NCBI GenBank assembly: GCA_051878575.1
Contig: JBJEKJ010000054.1
Span: 1-9,532 of the forward strand
Direction of reading: 5' to 3'
DNA from: CALZFJ01 sp051878575
GTDB lineage: Bacteria > Bacteroidota > Bacteroidia > Bacteroidales > Muribaculaceae
DNA: 9,532 bases
Position numbers and translations under genes: made by a program
Part shown: positions 7,516 to 9,532 of the stretch, one piece after another
How positions within the stretch are numbered: position 1 is the stretch's first letter
Layout: each line of letters begins with the position of its first letter
Notes under the pieces: model-generated
The model's database searches: none
What the model saw: only the letters and a program-made list of their open reading frames with translations
What the model was told of the DNA's origin: nothing

Positions 7516-7546
7516 CAAAATTAGTGCCTTTTCCGACAAATAGCAA
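7516..7546 (-). promoter_or_regulatory. Bacteroidetes-type promoter of the hemerythrin-LuxR regulator
   Basis: Read on the minus strand, TTG (7546-7544) is followed after exactly 20 bases by TAATTTTG (7523-7516), matching TTG-N19-21-TAnnTTTG. Transcription should begin near 7508-7511, giving a leader of only about 15 bases before the ATG at 7494. This makes the longer reading from 7575 unlikely. Spacing is identical to the porin operon promoter, and the -33 region shares 13 identical bases with it. Confidence 0.78.
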
Positions 7547-7564
7547 TACTCAAAAGTGAGTATT
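7545..7564. promoter_or_regulatory. Perfect inverted repeat, candidate NarL-like 7-2-7 operator
   Basis: AATACTCA and TGAGTATT form a perfect 8-base inverted repeat around a 4-base centre. The inner 16 bases, TACTCAA-AA-GTGAGTA (7547-7562), have the 7-2-7 layout of NarL/NarP sites, and each half matches TACYYMT at 6 of 7 positions. The centre (7554.5) is about 42-46 bases upstream of the predicted start of the regulator transcript, and the proximal arm touches the -33 element. That position suits a class II activator or an autorepressor. It could instead be a weak terminator for the antiporter gene, but no U-run follows the stem on that strand. The regulator's own LuxR/NarL domain is the obvious candidate ligand; that is inference. 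Confidence 0.6.
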
Positions 7565-7594
7565 TTCAGGAACAAATATTAAATGTCGCTAACA

Positions 7595-8932
7595 TCAGCC
7601 AAGTATCAGGCATTGAAGCCAGATGAACAATATTCCACTCAAATAACCCGCCAATGCGAGCAGAGTGATATTCTTGCAATACCACCAAAATGGTATTTTC
7701 TCGATTCCCATGGCTACCACACCGGCTGCCGAACCTATTATCAGCAAGCTGCCTCCCACACCGGCACAGAATGTCAGCAGATGCCAGAACAATCCGTTCT
7801 CTACGAAAAGTCCTGAATATGCCGGATCGGCAACCGTCGACAGTGTAGCGGGATCGACTACCGGATACATATCGATACATGCGGCAACAAGGGGCACATT
7901 GTCGACTATTGACGAGAGAACTCCGATTGAAGAGCTTATCAAGTAAGGCTCATGAATTGTATTGTCGAGCCATGTAGCCATATTACCGAGAATGCCGGCT
8001 TCCTGAAGTGCGCCTACTGCCATAAGAATACCCAGGAAAAACAATATGGTGGGCATGTCGATATGCTTCACCACTTGCGATACGCGCCCCTCAATCGACG
8101 AGTCGAGGCGAAATTTCCTCACGATAATCTCTGTGAGCAACCAAAGCGCTCCGAGCGAGATCATCATACCCATGAACGGTGGCAGACCGGTAAAAGTCTT
8201 GAAAATAGGCACGAAAAGCAATCCGGCCACGCCCGATATAAGCACTAATTTGCTAAGGTGCTTGTTGACAGTTACAAGCTGTGGGTCGGGAGCCGACGCT
8301 ACCTTGATCGTAGCATTCTGCATGCCGTCGTCCTTAATCAGTCTGCATGCTATGTAGAGCGGAACGATGGTTGAGATTACACATGGTATGAACAGATTAA
8401 AGATAAGGTCGCCTGTAGTCACATTATCGTTCATCCACAGCATAATCGTCGTGACGTCGCCAATCGGCGACCATGCGCCACCGCTATTGGCTGATATCAC
8501 TATCACTCCTGCAAACAACCATCGGTCGCTCTTTTTGATAAGCATCCGACGCAGCAACATCACCATGATGATGGTGGTGGTCATATTGTCGAGCACTGCC
8601 GACATGAAGAACGTGATTATGGCGAGCAACACAAGCAACAGCCTCTTTTTGCGGGCTTTCACATGTGTGGTAATGAAGTTGAAGCCCTCGTATTTGTCGA
8701 TAAGCTCCACAATGGTCATTGCTCCGATAAGGAACACGAGAATCTCGCAAGTGTCGCCAAGTTGCTCTATAATGGCTGCTCCGGTGTTTGGCAGTAGCCC
8801 CGATGACGCCAGCACGGTCCATAATATACCACACATTAGAAGTGCGAATGTCGCTTTGTTTATCTCGAGCGTATGCTCCAGTGCTATAAGAATATAACCT
8901 ACAACAAAGATAATAATCATTGCAGTTATCAT
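7595..8932 (-). CDS. nhaD: NhaD-type Na+/H+ antiporter (ion transporter superfamily)
   Basis: A 445-residue polytopic inner-membrane protein exchanging sodium (or lithium) for protons, which supports pH and salt balance. Characteristic NhaD blocks are present: FFMSAVLDNMTTT (108-120), SANSGGAWSPIGDVTT (147-162), SSIVDNVPLVA (340-350) and GGSLLIIGSAAGV (393-405). The two Asp-Asn pairs (D115-N116 and D344-N345) occupy matching places in the two halves, as expected for the internally duplicated ArsB/NhaD fold. Length and helix density are normal for the family. Start codons at 8932 and 8920 are both possible and differ by four residues. The gene follows the DUF4293 gene by 72 bases; no TAnnTTTG element was found in that gap, so read-through from upstream is possible. 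No link to the heme operon is evident. Confidence 0.9.
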   Translation of the reverse strand: MITAMIIIFVVGYILIALEHTLEINKATFALLMCGILWTVLASSGLLPNTGAAIIEQLGDTCEILVFLIGAMTIVELIDKYEGFNFITTHVKARKKRLLLVLLAIITFFMSAVLDNMTTTIIMVMLLRRMLIKKSDRWLFAGVIVISANSGGAWSPIGDVTTIMLWMNDNVTTGDLIFNLFIPCVISTIVPLYIACRLIKDDGMQNATIKVASAPDPQLVTVNKHLSKLVLISGVAGLLFVPIFKTFTGLPPFMGMMISLGALWLLTEIIVRKFRLDSSIEGRVSQVVKHIDMPTILFFLGILMAVGALQEAGILGNMATWLDNTIHEPYLISSSIGVLSSIVDNVPLVAACIDMYPVVDPATLSTVADPAYSGLFVENGLFWHLLTFCAGVGGSLLIIGSAAGVVAMGIEKIPFWWYCKNITLLALAGYLSGILFIWLQCLILG

Positions 8933-9004
8933 AGTATACTATCCAGGATTAATGTTGATGTATTAGTTTAATTTTTGGTTTATCGTTTATGCTTTTATAT
9001 CCTT
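8933..9004. other. Short AT-rich gap between the DUF4293 and nhaD genes
   Basis: This 72-base spacer contains no open frame, no recognisable terminator hairpin with U-run, and no minus-strand TAnnTTTG element. The antiporter gene may therefore share the DUF4293 promoter, or use a promoter too degenerate to see. Confidence 0.4.
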
Positions 9005-9442
9005 TTATCTGATTCGGTCGTAACTACTGAGTGTCTTTATATCTTTTGATATACCTAAATCGGCTAAATAAAACATAATTATTGCAATCACCGGCAGAAT
9101 ATTGCTCCATGAAATGGAGAGCATGTCACATTCTACATTGAACAGATAAATCATCAGCGAAATAATCAATGCAGCCGTTATGCCACCTCCTATCACACAT
9201 AGCCTGCGTTGCAATTTAAGCGTCTTGAACTTGAATATAGTCACAAGAGCGAGAATTGCAGCCAATGCCGAGACAACGAAGAAGCCCCACATCGACGCTC
9301 CAATTTCGGGATTGCTGCCAGTCATTCCAATTTCTACCGTTGCCGCCTCAATACCTATTTCAGCAATGGTTGAAAACGAATACACGCCCATCAATATTGC
9401 TGCAAGCAACAAATACACACTTTGCCATCTTTGTAATACCAT
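9005..9442 (-). CDS. DUF4293 family four-helix membrane protein
   Basis: A 145-residue integral membrane protein of a Bacteroidetes-specific family of unknown function. The N-terminus MVLQRWQSVYLLLAAILMG matches the family opening of QR-x2-YLLLAAI. Four hydrophobic segments are visible (about 8-27, 50-70, 81-101, 114-128). The C-terminus, ADLGISKDIKTLSSYDRIR (127-145), follows the family tail pattern of ADx-x-I-KD-x4-S-x-DR-x-R. The start is supported by a TAnnTTTG element 38 bases upstream. It may be co-transcribed with the antiporter gene that follows. No function can be given. Confidence 0.88.
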   Translation of the reverse strand: MVLQRWQSVYLLLAAILMGVYSFSTIAEIGIEAATVEIGMTGSNPEIGASMWGFFVVSALAAILALVTIFKFKTLKLQRRLCVIGGGITAALIISLMIYLFNVECDMLSISWSNILPVIAIIMFYLADLGISKDIKTLSSYDRIR

Positions 9443-9480
9443 AATTTCTTATTGTTTTTTAAATTCAAATTTTTCTACTG

Positions 9481-9488
9481 CAAAGATA
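9481..9488 (-). promoter_or_regulatory. -7 promoter element for the DUF4293 gene
   Basis: On the minus strand the sequence reads TATCTTTG, followed by CAG, a common Bacteroidales form of the -7 box. There is no TTG at 19-21 bases upstream, so the -33 element is weak or absent; instead an A6-GAGA-T6 tract (9492-9507) lies just upstream. The predicted leader is about 30 bases. Confidence 0.6.
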
Positions 9489-9532
9489 CATAAAAAAGAG
9501 ATTTTTTACGCCCGGTGAATAAGAAAAATCAA

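Noticed and set aside
8558..8584. Near-palindromic CAT/GGT repeat
   Set aside because: It encodes the Met-Thr-Thr-Thr-Ile-Ile-Met-Val-Met stretch of the NhaD motif region; codon repetition explains it.
8367..8897. Long plus-strand open frame opposite the antiporter gene
   Set aside because: It is a Ser/Thr/Ile-rich shadow of the minus-strand nhaD gene, with no domain character or promoter.
8905..8912. Minus-strand TATCTTTG resembling a -7 promoter box within the start of the antiporter gene
   Set aside because: It encodes Ile-Phe-Val residues in the first helix, lacks a TTG 19-21 bases upstream, and has no sensible start codon shortly downstream.

Overview
The window looks like chromosomal DNA of a gut-type Bacteroidales bacterium, possibly Muribaculaceae; the family-level guess is weak. 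The clues are promoters of the Bacteroidetes TTG-N20-TAnnTTTG form, A-rich leaders without strong Shine-Dalgarno sites, a DUF4293-type membrane protein, and a fused CcsB-CcsA cytochrome c synthase of the Bacteroidetes kind. Six protein-coding genes are supported, with no RNA genes, mobile elements or CRISPR arrays. Many apparent open frames on the opposite strands are shadows of these genes.

Plus strand, 1-6534. After a 217-base upstream region holding a clear promoter come four tightly packed genes: an outer-membrane porin-like beta-barrel, an imelysin-family (M75) lipoprotein, a lipoprotein di-heme oxidoreductase (DHOR/DUF1111) with two CxxCH sites, and CcsBA, the synthase that attaches heme to such sites. 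Gaps are 21, 14 and 0 bases, so this reads as one operon for an envelope metal/heme redox or uptake system that carries its own cofactor-attachment enzyme.

Minus strand, 7494-6538. A regulator converges on the operon, with only 3 bases between the stop codons. It has a complete RIC/YtfE-like hemerythrin di-iron module joined to a LuxR/NarL-type DNA-binding domain. All six canonical di-iron ligands are present, but the paired cysteines of the N-terminal ScdA-like domain are missing. It is probably a sensor of NO, oxygen or iron/redox state.

Minus strand, 9442-7595. A DUF4293 four-helix membrane protein is followed by an NhaD-type Na+/H+ antiporter. These look like ordinary housekeeping genes unrelated to the operon.

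The main discovery is the link between the regulator and the operon. Both promoters have the same core spacing and share an identical 13-base block (TTTTGAGTATTGC) at exactly the same position on the -33 element. In the regulator promoter this block is half of a perfect inverted repeat that contains a NarL-like 7-2-7 site (TACTCAA-AA-GTGAGTA). The simplest model is a self-contained circuit in which a di-iron LuxR regulator controls itself and the porin/imelysin/di-heme/CcsBA operon.
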